64,000 bases of DNA from Paenibacillus tritici (GTDB taxonomy: Bacteria; Bacillota; Bacilli; Paenibacillales; Paenibacillaceae). Under the pieces are notes generated by a model. That model worked only from the letters and a program-made list of their open reading frames with translations. It was not told the origin of the DNA and searched no databases. This document shows, one piece after another, positions 52,560-61,595 of this stretch; the stretch's first letter is position 1, and each line of letters begins with the position of its first letter. The DNA lies in the NCBI RefSeq assembly GCF_013204885.1, contig NZ_JABMKX010000015.1, positions 1 to 64,000 of the forward strand, in the 5' to 3' direction. The position numbers were made by a program, and so were the translations under genes.

Positions 52560-52585
52560 ATTGCCCGCGTTACCGGTCACAATCC
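52557..52585 (-). promoter_or_regulatory. RAT antiterminator RNA site before licT
   Basis: Minus strand GGATTGTGACCGGTAACGCG then GGCAATGCC, a close match to the RAT consensus and overlapping the start of the terminator stem. Confidence 0.85.
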
Positions 52586-52768
52586 TGTATTACTGTTATT
52601 GTAGCATAAATAAAAGCGATTTCAAGAACTTTATTTATCCGCTGATCTGAATAATCAAATTATGCCTCCTTCCGGTTTGAATCCGCCCCTCCAGGGCCAG
52701 GCTAATAGCAGATACTGAGCGCATCAGCTCCGGTGCTATTCGCTCACAGCCTGATAAGGAGGAATGTT

Positions 52769-53017
52769 ATGCTTGCGGTTCATCAGCGCCTGGCTGAACT
52801 GTACACTCTGAGTCTGAAGCGTCCGCTGGCTCCGGCGGAACAAGACGAGCTTCAGCACTGTCTGCATATCAACACTGTCTATTGCTGGGAGATGGCACGC
52901 CTCCATATGGAAGGCCTGCTGGCAGCTGATACACAAGACACCGCCTGGCAGCAGGAGATTAGCGCCCAACTGCTGGAGGTCCGGGTAAGCGGCAGGTCCG
53001 GCAAACGGCCGGGGTAA
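52769..53017 (+). CDS. Small conserved Paenibacillaceae protein (DUF7667-like)
   Basis: 82 aa, MLAVHQRLAELYTLSLKRPL followed by LHINTVYCWEMARL, helical and soluble. Proteins of this style are common and of unknown function in Paenibacillus. AAGGAGG precedes the ATG at 52769; the longer frame has no site. Confidence 0.78.
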   Translation: MLAVHQRLAELYTLSLKRPLAPAEQDELQHCLHINTVYCWEMARLHMEGLLAADTQDTAWQQEISAQLLEVRVSGRSGKRPG

Positions 53018-53035
53018 CGCTTAAATATTCAAAAA

Positions 53036-53080
53036 AAGCAGCAGCCCATCCCTCCATTCGGGGACAGGCTGCTGCTTGTA
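53036..53080 (-). terminator. Terminator of the ABC exporter operon
   Basis: AAGCAGCAGCC (53036-53046) pairs with GGCTGCTGCTT (53070-53080), with TTTTTTTGAAT on the minus strand. Also placed to end the convergent small gene. Confidence 0.88.
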
Positions 53081-53087
53081 AGAGCTG

Positions 53088-54956
53088 CTATAAGAAGCGG
53101 AACTGCGCTTCAATCAAGCCGTTATAGATGCCGTCGTGCTTGGTAAGCTCGGCATGGTTGCCTTCTTCCTTGATCTCGCCATGATCCAGCACCACAATCT
53201 TATCCGCATGGCGGATGGTGGAGAGCCGGTGGGCAACGATGAAGGAGGTCCGGCCCTGAAGCAGCAGCTTCAGCGCTTCCTGAATCTTGATCTCCGTCTC
53301 GGTATCAATACTGGCTGTCGCTTCATCCAGAATCAGAATCCGCGGATCAGCCAGCAGCGCCCGGGCGAAGGACAGCAGTTGACGCTGCCCCATGGACAGT
53401 GCACTGCCGCGCTCCTCCACCTCGGTGTCATACCCTCCTGGAAGCTTCATGATGAAATCATGGGCGTCCACAGCTTTGGCCACCTCTTCGATCTCCTCAT
53501 CGGTCGCGGTGAGCCGTCCGAAGCGGATGTTGTCGCGGATCGTTCCCGAGAAGATGAAGGTATCCTGCAATACAATCCCGATCTGTTCGCGCAGACTCTG
53601 GAGAGTAACCTCGCGGATATCCCGGCCGTCAATCGTAATGTGGCCGCTCTTAATATCATAGAACCGGCCAATCAGGTTGATGATTGTGCTTTTGCCGGAG
53701 CCGGTATGTCCTACTAGGGCAATGGACTGGCCTGCTTTGACATCCAGATTGATGCCTTTGAGTGCCGCACGGCCTTTCTCATATTCAAACACTACATTAT
53801 TGAAGTGAATATCCCCTTGAATCTTGGACAGCGGCGTGGCTCCCGGCTTATCCTGAACCGCAGGCTGCTCGTCGAGATACTCGAAGATCCGCTCTGAGGA
53901 AGCCATCGCAACCAGCAGCTGATTGTACATCTGTCCCAGCCGGTTGATCGGGTCCCAGAAGTTGCTGACATAGCTGCTGAAGGCCACCAGATAACCAATG
54001 GTAAGCTCTCCCGATTGAATCAGGTAAGCCCCGAACCAGAAGAGAATCATCGTTCCGAAGCCGCCGGTAACTTCAATAATAGGGCCGAACGCCTGGTTCA
54101 TAGCGGATGCTTTGTTCCAGGACTTCCGGCTGTCCATATTCATGGCATCGAAATAATGCATATTCTCTTCTTCCTGGGTGTAGGCCTGCGTGACGCGAAT
54201 CCCTTGAATCGACTCGTTAAGATGGGAGTTGATCCGGGAGTTCTTCATCCGCACATCCTGCCAGGCGATCCGGATTCGCTGCCGCAGCTTGGTGGAGATC
54301 AGGAACATAATAGGTACGGTGATCATCACCGCCAGCCCCAGCTTCCAGTTGATCAGCAGCAGAATAACCATGATGCCCAGCAGCTGCACACAGTCAATCA
54401 TCAGATTGACTACCCCGTTCGTGAACAAATCCTGAAGCGAGTTAATGTCATTCGTTACCCGGACCAGTACCGAGCCTGCAGGCCGTTTATCGAAGAAGTT
54501 GAAGGACAGCTTCTGGATATGCCGGAACAGGTCCGAGCGGAGGTCATAGATCACCCGCTGGCCGATCACATTCGTATATTTGATCCGGTATACGCCGGCG
54601 ATCCATTGGATCAGATACAGGATGATTACACTTGCCGTTAACGTATAGAGCAGCGTCAAGCTGGTATTTCCGTCTTTTGGAGCAATCGCTTTATCAATCG
54701 CCATACTTGTCAGGAACGGAACCGTAAGCTTGGTAATGGTGCCCAGAATCATCATGATGGAGACAAGCGGCAGCATCTGCTTCGCGTATGGCTTCATATA
54801 ACCGAACAAGCGGGTGAACTGCCTCCAGTCAAAAGCCTTGTCTATCACATCATCATCTTTATAGATAAACCGTTCTTCAAGCGTCTGTTCCTCTACTTTA
54901 CTATTGTCAGTCTCTACTGCGCCCTCTGCGGTCTTCTTGGAGGTCTGAAGGTTCAT
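53088..54956 (-). CDS. Heterodimeric ABC exporter, BmrD/YheH-like subunit
   Basis: 622 aa. A ~55-residue N-terminal extension, six membrane helices and the ATPase: Walker A GHTGSGKST, Q-loop LQDTF, signature LSMGQ (degenerate), Walker B LILDEATASID with the catalytic Glu. TETEIKIQEAL is as in YheH. It overlaps the upstream partner gene by 4 bp. It supplies the canonical Walker B but a poor signature, so the working ATP site uses the partner's LSGGQ. Likely multidrug efflux. Confidence 0.93.
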   Translation of the reverse strand: MNLQTSKKTAEGAVETDNSKVEEQTLEERFIYKDDDVIDKAFDWRQFTRLFGYMKPYAKQMLPLVSIMMILGTITKLTVPFLTSMAIDKAIAPKDGNTSLTLLYTLTASVIILYLIQWIAGVYRIKYTNVIGQRVIYDLRSDLFRHIQKLSFNFFDKRPAGSVLVRVTNDINSLQDLFTNGVVNLMIDCVQLLGIMVILLLINWKLGLAVMITVPIMFLISTKLRQRIRIAWQDVRMKNSRINSHLNESIQGIRVTQAYTQEEENMHYFDAMNMDSRKSWNKASAMNQAFGPIIEVTGGFGTMILFWFGAYLIQSGELTIGYLVAFSSYVSNFWDPINRLGQMYNQLLVAMASSERIFEYLDEQPAVQDKPGATPLSKIQGDIHFNNVVFEYEKGRAALKGINLDVKAGQSIALVGHTGSGKSTIINLIGRFYDIKSGHITIDGRDIREVTLQSLREQIGIVLQDTFIFSGTIRDNIRFGRLTATDEEIEEVAKAVDAHDFIMKLPGGYDTEVEERGSALSMGQRQLLSFARALLADPRILILDEATASIDTETEIKIQEALKLLLQGRTSFIVAHRLSTIRHADKIVVLDHGEIKEEGNHAELTKHDGIYNGLIEAQFRFL

Positions 54957-56722
54957 GCCGGATCACCCGCCTCTCGTTCATTATCCCTGGCTAAATAATC
55001 GGCGTACTGAATCCGGTACACATCCTGATAAGGTCCAGGGACGGCGATCAGTTCCTGATGGGTGCCCTGCTGGACCATTTTCCCTTCATTCATCACAATG
55101 ATCTGATCGGCATGACGCAGAGAAGATATGCGGTGGGCAATAATCAGAGTCGTCCGTCCGCGCATAACCTCCTGGAATCCGGCCTGAATCTCATGCTCCG
55201 TCTCCATATCAACCGCACTGGTTGCATCATCCAGAATGAGAATCCGCGGATTCTTCAGCAGCGCGCGGGCAATGGCAATCCGCTGCTTTTGGCCGCCCGA
55301 GAGACCCATTCCCCGTTCACCAACGACCGTATCATAGCCTTCCGGCATCTCCATAATGAAGTCATGCGCCTTCGCCAGCTCGGCGGCACGGATGATCTCA
55401 TCCATGCTGACATTCTTAAGTCCATAAGAAATATTATTGCGGATCGACGACGAGAACAGGAAGGTCTCCTGGAATACCGTCGATATCTGTGAGCGCAGAC
55501 TGCGGACCTGGAATTCACGGATGTCCACTCCGTCGAGCTTGATACTTCCTTGGTTCACATCATAAGCCCGCATCATGAGCTGGGTGATGGTGGACTTCCC
55601 GGACCCTGTTCCGCCAAGGAATCCTATGACCGCACCGGGCTCGGCATGGAAATGAATATCCTTGACCGCCGGCATTTTGTTCCCGTAAGCAAAAGTGACA
55701 TGATCGAAATCCACCTCACCCTTTACTTCAGCCGGAGCAAGCTCACGCGCGTTCTCTTTATCTTTGACATCAATCTGCTGATTCAGCACTTCCAGCACAC
55801 GTTCGCCGGAGGCTTTGGACTGGGTGTAGTTATTGATATGGAACCCAAGTCCCCACACCGGACCGATGATGTACCAGATCAGACTGAAGAACGCTACCAG
55901 CTCTCCCAGTGACATCTGCTTGTTAATGACCAGCGTACCGCCGACGCCCAGCAATATGGCAACACTGACCGAAGCGAGCAGCTCCATGAACGGGAAGAAT
56001 TTACTCCACAGCTCAGCCGCAAAAATCTGATTATCTTTATAACGTTCATTACGGTGTGAGAATTTCTCAACTTCGTATGCTTCTCTCGCAAACGATTTGA
56101 CCGTTCTCACCCCGGTGACATTCTCCTGTACAGCCGTTGTCAGGGAGCTTAATGCCAGGCGCATCTCCTGAAAGGCCGGATGAATCTTGGATTCAAATCT
56201 GAGTGCTACTCCAGCCAGGAACGGCATAGTGATCAGAGTAACCAGCGTCAGCTGCCAGTTGATGGTAAACATCATGATGGAGCCGAACAGAACCATGAAA
56301 AACACATTCAGCAATTGGGCAAATCCGAAGCCGATGAACATCCGGATGGCTTCCAAATCCCCGGTCAGCCGGGACATCAGGTCACCTGTCTTCGCGGTAT
56401 CATAATAGCGGAAGGACAGGAATTGCAGCTTCTCATAGCAGGCATTGCGCAGCCGGTACGCCAGGAAATTCCCCAGCCGTCCGCCGAAGAACCCATGGGC
56501 AAACTGCAGGCACGCCTTAACAATAATGACCGCAAGCACACTAAGAGCGAGTACGGGCACCTCAGTAAACTTTAGGGGAACAATAACATCGTCGATCAAT
56601 CTCCTTAACAAATTGGGGGTAATAAGCCCCACTGCAGTTGCGGCCGCCAAACATACAATCGATAGAATCAAATAGTGCAGCTTCTCCCGATAAAAGCCCC
56701 GCAGTTGCCTGAGAACATCCAT
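54953..56722 (-). CDS. Heterodimeric ABC exporter, BmrC/YheI-like subunit
   Basis: About 589 aa. Six membrane helices, Walker A GGTGSGKST, Q-loop FQETF, signature LSGGQ (intact), Walker B LILDDATSAVD with Asp in place of the catalytic Glu. This is the complementary half of an asymmetric exporter. The start at 56722 is supported by AAGGAGG six bases upstream; the frame extends to 56770 through a duplicated leader segment, but that extension is unlike the family. Confidence 0.93.
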   Translation of the reverse strand: MDVLRQLRGFYREKLHYLILSIVCLAAATAVGLITPNLLRRLIDDVIVPLKFTEVPVLALSVLAVIIVKACLQFAHGFFGGRLGNFLAYRLRNACYEKLQFLSFRYYDTAKTGDLMSRLTGDLEAIRMFIGFGFAQLLNVFFMVLFGSIMMFTINWQLTLVTLITMPFLAGVALRFESKIHPAFQEMRLALSSLTTAVQENVTGVRTVKSFAREAYEVEKFSHRNERYKDNQIFAAELWSKFFPFMELLASVSVAILLGVGGTLVINKQMSLGELVAFFSLIWYIIGPVWGLGFHINNYTQSKASGERVLEVLNQQIDVKDKENARELAPAEVKGEVDFDHVTFAYGNKMPAVKDIHFHAEPGAVIGFLGGTGSGKSTITQLMMRAYDVNQGSIKLDGVDIREFQVRSLRSQISTVFQETFLFSSSIRNNISYGLKNVSMDEIIRAAELAKAHDFIMEMPEGYDTVVGERGMGLSGGQKQRIAIARALLKNPRILILDDATSAVDMETEHEIQAGFQEVMRGRTTLIIAHRISSLRHADQIIVMNEGKMVQQGTHQELIAVPGPYQDVYRIQYADYLARDNEREAGDPA

Positions 56723-56738
56723 ATCTCTCCTCCTTAAA

Positions 56739-56816
56739 GCTTTACGAAGTACAGCTTGCTCCGTAAGCATAAACTTGGCTTTACGAAGTACAGCTTACTT
56801 TGTAAGCATAAACTTA
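56739..56816 (-). repeat. 39-bp tandem duplication in the ABC operon leader
   Basis: Two copies (56739-56777 and 56778-56816) of GCTTTACGAAGTACAGCTTR followed by CTYYGTAAGCATAAACTTR. On the minus strand each contains ATGCTTAC and can form a CTTAC/GTAAG-type hairpin just before the Shine-Dalgarno. The upstream copy encodes MLTK-stop. Confidence 0.8.
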
Positions 56817-56963
56817 GTCCCATACAGCAACCTTCCACATCTTAACCCACCTTTTTTTAACGCTTTCAATTTAGGGACTTTAAGCAGTTTATCATCCATA
56901 ATTTAATGCGGCAAAGGGGATAAACCTCCGTTTTCCTCTCTTTTCGGAAAGAACAGGGCCTAA

Positions 56964-57074
56964 GCAGGCGGAAAAGGACGCCCTTCGTTTTAATTGCTGC
57001 TATTTCCTCGCAAATACTGCTCAATTAAGATATAGCAAGATTCAGCGCTTGCGAAGAGCCCTTAAGCCGCCTGC
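56964..57074. repeat. Long imperfect inverted repeat
   Basis: GCAGGCGG..CCCTTCG (56964-56987) pairs with GCGAAGAGCCCTTAAGCCGC..CTGC (57051-57074) over ~24 bases with few mismatches, and TTAATTG/CAATTAA pair inside. It lies in the 480-bp gap between the exporter operon and sufB, for which it is the only conspicuous structure apart from the terminator. Confidence 0.6.
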
Positions 57075-57120
57075 AAAAGGGATATTATGTATAATAATTA
57101 CAAGCTCCGTATAAAAAAAC

Positions 57121-57166
57121 GTGCCCCCAGATCCTCGACCAGATTGCGTCAAGATTCTGTGGACAC
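57121..57166 (-). terminator. Terminator of the suf operon
   Basis: Minus strand GTGTCCACAGA..TCTGGGGGCAC stem followed by a run of seven T (57112-57119 region), 40 bp past the sufB stop. Confidence 0.85.
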
Positions 57167-57204
57167 GCGCAGGATATTACTGAATGAAGGGAAGAAGCTT
57201 CTGG

Positions 57205-58602
57205 TTACCCGATGCTGCCTTCCATTTCGAACTTAATCAATCTGTTCATCTCAACCGCGTACTCCATCGGCAGTTCTTTGGTGAACGGTTCGATGAAGCC
57301 CATGATGATCATCTGGGTGGCATCGGCTTCGGAGAGGCCGCGGCTCATGAGGTAGAAGAGCTGCTCTTCGGACACCTTGGAGACGGTAGCTTCATGTTCA
57401 AGCACGATGTTATCATTCATGATCTCATTGTAAGGAATCGTGTCCGAGGTGGACTCGTTATCCAGAATGAGCGTATCGCATTTGATATTGGATTTCGCGC
57501 CCTCTGCCTTACGGCCGAAGGAGGCGAGTCCACGGTAAGTGACCTTGCCGCCGTGCTTACTGATCGACTTGGACACAATCGTAGACGTAGTGTCCGGTGC
57601 CAGGTGAATCATTTTGGCGCCGGCATCCTGATGCTGGTTCTTGCCCGCTACTGCGATGGACAATACCGAGCCTTTAGCGCCGCGGCCTTTAAGAACAACC
57701 GCCGGATATTTCATCGTCAGCTTGGAGCCGATGTTGCCGTCTACCCATTCCATGGTGGCATTCTCTTCGGCAACCGCACGTTTGGTTACAAGGTTGTAGA
57801 TATTCGGTGCCCAGTTCTGAATCGTGGTATAACGGACACGGGCATTCTTCATGCAGAGAATCTCAACCACTGCGCTATGCAGAGAGTTCGTGCTGTAGAT
57901 AGGTGCGGTACATCCTTCTACATAGTGCACGAAGCTGTCTTCATCTGCGAGAATCAGAGTGCGCTCGAACTGCCCCATGTTCTCGGAGTTGATCCGGAAG
58001 TAAGCCTGCAAAGGCACTTCACATTTCACGCCCTTCGGAACATAAATGAAGCTGCCCCCGGACCAAACTGCACTGTTAAGCGCTGCGAACTTGTTGTCGG
58101 CTGGAGGAATGATCGTACCGAAGAACTTTTTGAACAGCTCGGGATGATCACGCAGTGCAGAATCCGTATCCGTAAAGATTACACCCTGGTCTTCAAGGTT
58201 CTTCTGCATACTGTGATATACAACCTCAGATTCATACTGTGCAGAGACGCCGGCCAGGAACTTCTGCTCCGCTTCCGGAATCCCCAGCTTATCGAAGGTC
58301 TCCTTAATCTCGGATGGAACTTCCTCCCAGGTCTTACCTTGTTTCTCGGAAGGTCTTACATAATATTGAATGTCCTCGAAATCCAGATCGTCCAGATTGC
58401 CGCCCCACTTAGGCATTGGCATCTTGCGGAACTGCTCCAGGGACTTCAGACGGAACTCCAGCATCCATTCCGGCTCGTTTTTGATTGCAGAAATTTCCCG
58501 GACGATTTCTTCCGTGAGTCCTTTACCAGACTGAAATATCGACTTGTGCTCGTCACGGAACCCATACTGGTATTCCTCCATATCAGGCGCTTTCTTAGCC
58601 AT
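57205..58602 (-). CDS. sufB: Fe-S cluster assembly scaffold SufB
   Basis: 465 aa. Beta-helix scaffold with FGTIIPPADNKFAALNSAVWSGGSFIYVPKGV and the C-terminal MSRGLSEADATQMIIMGFIEPFTKELP. It forms the SufBC2D complex where Fe-S clusters are built. Last gene of sufCDSUB, 25 bp after sufU. Confidence 0.97.
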   Translation of the reverse strand: MAKKAPDMEEYQYGFRDEHKSIFQSGKGLTEEIVREISAIKNEPEWMLEFRLKSLEQFRKMPMPKWGGNLDDLDFEDIQYYVRPSEKQGKTWEEVPSEIKETFDKLGIPEAEQKFLAGVSAQYESEVVYHSMQKNLEDQGVIFTDTDSALRDHPELFKKFFGTIIPPADNKFAALNSAVWSGGSFIYVPKGVKCEVPLQAYFRINSENMGQFERTLILADEDSFVHYVEGCTAPIYSTNSLHSAVVEILCMKNARVRYTTIQNWAPNIYNLVTKRAVAEENATMEWVDGNIGSKLTMKYPAVVLKGRGAKGSVLSIAVAGKNQHQDAGAKMIHLAPDTTSTIVSKSISKHGGKVTYRGLASFGRKAEGAKSNIKCDTLILDNESTSDTIPYNEIMNDNIVLEHEATVSKVSEEQLFYLMSRGLSEADATQMIIMGFIEPFTKELPMEYAVEMNRLIKFEMEGSIG

Positions 58603-58627
58603 GGTGTAAGCCTCCTCGTTTGTAATG

Positions 58628-59059
58628 TTATTGCTGAGCTTCTTTCGTATCTATACCTTTGCGAAGCGCGTTCCAGGCCAGAGTGGCACACTTGATCCGC
58701 GCAGGGAATTTGTTCACACCGGACAAGGCTTCAATATCTTCGTAGTCTCCGAAATCCGCTTCTTCACCCTTCATCAGAGAGGAGAAGCTGTCCGCCATCT
58801 CAAGCGCATGCGCTATCGTCTGGCCTTTGACCGCTTCCGTCATCATCGAAGCCGACGACATGCTGATGGAACAGCCTTCGCCGCTGAAACGGGCATCCTG
58901 GACGACGCCGTCCTCCACCTTAAGCTGAAGCGTAATGCGGTCGCCGCAGGTAGGGTTGTTCAGCTCAATCTTCAGAGCGTCATCTTCAAATGAACCACGG
59001 TTCCGGGGATTTTTGTAATGATCCATAATTACGCGTCTATACAAGTCATCCAAGTTCAT
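58628..59059 (-). CDS. sufU: SufU sulfur-transfer protein
   Basis: 143 aa, IscU-like fold. Zn ligands are in NPTCGDR, GEGCSIS and KCATLAW. The RxxxGSF/SSASMMTEAVKGQ insert separates SufU from IscU. It accepts sulfur from SufS by zinc-ligand exchange. It overlaps sufS by 14 bp. Confidence 0.96.
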   Translation of the reverse strand: MNLDDLYRRVIMDHYKNPRNRGSFEDDALKIELNNPTCGDRITLQLKVEDGVVQDARFSGEGCSISMSSASMMTEAVKGQTIAHALEMADSFSSLMKGEEADFGDYEDIEALSGVNKFPARIKCATLAWNALRKGIDTKEAQQ

Positions 59060-60272
59060 AGCTGAAGTACTCCTTTGCCTTGATTAAAGCTTGAACCAGC
59101 AAATCTACATCCTGTTCTGTATTGTACAGGTAGAAGCTGGCCCGGGCAGTGGAACTAACCTCCAGCCAGCGCATGAGCGGCTGGCAGCAGTGATGTCCCG
59201 CACGTACAGCAACGCCTTCGGCATCCAGGACTGTGGCTACATCATGCGGATGGACATCCCCAAGGTTGAAGGTAACTACCCCCACCTGACGGTTACGGGG
59301 GCCGTAGATCGTCAGATCGCTGATCTCCGACAGCCGCTGCTCCGCATAGGCGGCAAGCTGCATTTCATGGCGGTGAATATGATCCATTCCAACCTCCTGG
59401 AGGAAATCAATCGCTGCCCCCAAGCCGACGGCGCCAGCAATAATCGGCGTCCCGCCTTCGAACTTCCAGGGCAGCTCTTTCCAGGTGGACTCATACAGCC
59501 CAACATCATCAATCATCTCACCGCCGAATTCAACCGGCTCCATGGCTTCCAGCAGGGCCTTCTTGCCATATAGAGCGCCGATCCCGGTAGGCGCAAGCAT
59601 CTTGTGACCGGACAGCGCGTAGAAATCGCAGTCCAGCTCCTGCATGTCTACCTTCATATGCGGTGTACTCTGGGCCCCATCCACAACGATTACCGCGCCG
59701 TGGCGGTGAGCAATCGCTGCAAGCTCTTTGACAGGATGGGTAACGCCCATGACATTGGACACATAAGCTATGGCCACGATCTTCGTCTGAGCCGTGATCG
59801 TCTTCTCAGCATCCTCCAGTGTGATGGTCCCGTCCTTCTGCAGCGGCAGGAATTTCAGGGTTGCCCCGGTCTTCTTGGCCAGCTGCTGCCAGGGAATGAA
59901 ATTGCTGTGATGCTCCATTTGGGTAATCACAATCTCATCGCCTTCCCGCAGGACGGAAGGGCCGTAAGAGGAAGCTACAATATTCAGTGCGGTCGTTGTG
60001 CCGCGTGTGAAGATAATCTCCTTGGTGCTGCGGGCATTGATGAAATTCTTCAGCTTCTCCCGGGCGCCTTCATAAGCATCGGTTGCCCGGCTTCCCAGGG
60101 TATGAACCCCGCGGTGCACGTTCGCATTATCCCATTCATAATAAGACTTGACCGCGTCAATGACTTGACGCGGCTTCTGGGAAGTTGCCGCACTGTCCAG
60201 GTAGACCAGCGGATGGCCGTTAATCTCCTGGTTCAGTATGGGAAACTGCTCCCGGATTATACTGCTAATCAT
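59046..60272 (-). CDS. sufS: Cysteine desulfurase SufS
   Basis: 408 aa, PLP-dependent class V. The PLP lysine is in ALSGHKMLAPTGIG and the catalytic Cys in RAGHHCCQPLM. FTRGTTTALNIVA and DGAQSTPHMKVD are family blocks. It overlaps sufD by 4 bp. Confidence 0.97.
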   Translation of the reverse strand: MISSIIREQFPILNQEINGHPLVYLDSAATSQKPRQVIDAVKSYYEWDNANVHRGVHTLGSRATDAYEGAREKLKNFINARSTKEIIFTRGTTTALNIVASSYGPSVLREGDEIVITQMEHHSNFIPWQQLAKKTGATLKFLPLQKDGTITLEDAEKTITAQTKIVAIAYVSNVMGVTHPVKELAAIAHRHGAVIVVDGAQSTPHMKVDMQELDCDFYALSGHKMLAPTGIGALYGKKALLEAMEPVEFGGEMIDDVGLYESTWKELPWKFEGGTPIIAGAVGLGAAIDFLQEVGMDHIHRHEMQLAAYAEQRLSEISDLTIYGPRNRQVGVVTFNLGDVHPHDVATVLDAEGVAVRAGHHCCQPLMRWLEVSSTARASFYLYNTEQDVDLLVQALIKAKEYFSYELG

Positions 60273-61570
60273 TGGCCTAACTTCCTTTCCACAAGAGATT
60301 GGAGCTGATTGCGCAGTCCCTCCAGTGGAATTTGCGACACTACAGGAGCAAGGAAGCCGTAAATGATCAGTGTTTCTGCGTCATGCCGCGATATTCCCCG
60401 GGACATCAGGTAATAGACTTGCTCGTAATTGACCTGTCCTACGGAAGCGGCATGGCCTGCGGTTACATCATCTTCATCTATAAGGAGGATCGGGTTAGCG
60501 TCACCGCGTGCCTTAGGGCTTAGCATCAGAACCTTCTCTGTCTGCTGTCCGTCAGCTCTGGTGGCGCCTTTCTCGATCTTGGTGATTCCGTTAATGATCG
60601 AAGTCGCCGAATCCCGCATCACAGCACGGGTAATCATGTCACTTGGTGTATTTCTGCCGAAGTGCTGGGCTTGTGTAGTATAGCTCAGCTTCTGCGAACC
60701 GGAGCCTACAGCGATTACCTTCGCATCCGAACTCGATCCGTTGCCCTTCAGGATCGACTTGGTGTCGCTGGCTGTATCACCGTAGTTCATCTCACCGATA
60801 ATCCATTCAATGGTGCCGTCATTCTCCACAACGGCGCGGCGGTACGTCACATCCGTAGTATCCTGCCCCATCTGATGTACAGTAGCGTATCTTACAGTGG
60901 CACCTGCACCTACGAATACTTCAACGGCGCCGTTATGCAGACCCGCTTCAGTCTTATCTGATACGTAGTTATCCACGTAGGTCAACGAACTGTTAGTATC
61001 GGCAACAATCAGAATATGCGGTACAAAGGCAGCTTCCGCGTCATCCGTGAGCAGGACCGCCTGCAGCGGAGTCTCGATGATGACATTCTTCGGAACATAG
61101 AGGAATACCCCGCCGTTCCATAAGGCTGCATGCAGTGCTGCGATAGAGTGTTCTTCAGGCAATACTGCCTTATGCAAATAACGCTGAACCAGGTCTCCAT
61201 GCTCTCTGACTGCAGTCTGCAAATCGGTGAAAATCACGCCTTGCGCAGCCAGCTCCGGAGCCAGACGGGCATACACTGCCCCTGAGTTCCGTTGAATAAT
61301 CAGGCTGCCTTCTTCTTGCCCCTCGATCAGTCCGGCAATGGAGGCCGGAGCTTCGCTAAGTGAGGCAAAAGCCGCACTTGTCTTAAATTCCCCGTAGTTG
61401 TTGATATTCCAGCGGTCAATCCGTGTCTTCTCCAGCTTCGGCAGGTCAAGCCCTGCGGCAAGCTCCAGAGCCTTCAAGCGGCTGTCCTTCAGCCAGCCCG
61501 GTTCGCTGCTGCTCTGCGACCATACGCTGAGCTGCTGTGCATCCACGGGAAGAATGGTTTGCGTCGTCAT
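60269..61570 (-). CDS. sufD: Fe-S cluster assembly protein SufD
   Basis: 433 aa, SufB-related beta-helix (HAALWNGGVFLYVPKNVIIETPLQ; MSRGISRHDAETLIIYGFLAPVVSQIP). Partner of SufB in the SufBC2D complex. AGGAGG precedes the ATG, which lies 26 bp after sufC. Confidence 0.96.
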   Translation of the reverse strand: MTTQTILPVDAQQLSVWSQSSSEPGWLKDSRLKALELAAGLDLPKLEKTRIDRWNINNYGEFKTSAAFASLSEAPASIAGLIEGQEEGSLIIQRNSGAVYARLAPELAAQGVIFTDLQTAVREHGDLVQRYLHKAVLPEEHSIAALHAALWNGGVFLYVPKNVIIETPLQAVLLTDDAEAAFVPHILIVADTNSSLTYVDNYVSDKTEAGLHNGAVEVFVGAGATVRYATVHQMGQDTTDVTYRRAVVENDGTIEWIIGEMNYGDTASDTKSILKGNGSSSDAKVIAVGSGSQKLSYTTQAQHFGRNTPSDMITRAVMRDSATSIINGITKIEKGATRADGQQTEKVLMLSPKARGDANPILLIDEDDVTAGHAASVGQVNYEQVYYLMSRGISRHDAETLIIYGFLAPVVSQIPLEGLRNQLQSLVERKLGQ

Positions 61571-61595
61571 AAGTGGTTTCCTCCTTCCAGCGTTT

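Noticed and set aside
56723..56770. N-terminal extension of the BmrC-like subunit
   Set aside because: It encodes the duplicated leader and the Shine-Dalgarno itself; the ATG at 56722 is better supported.
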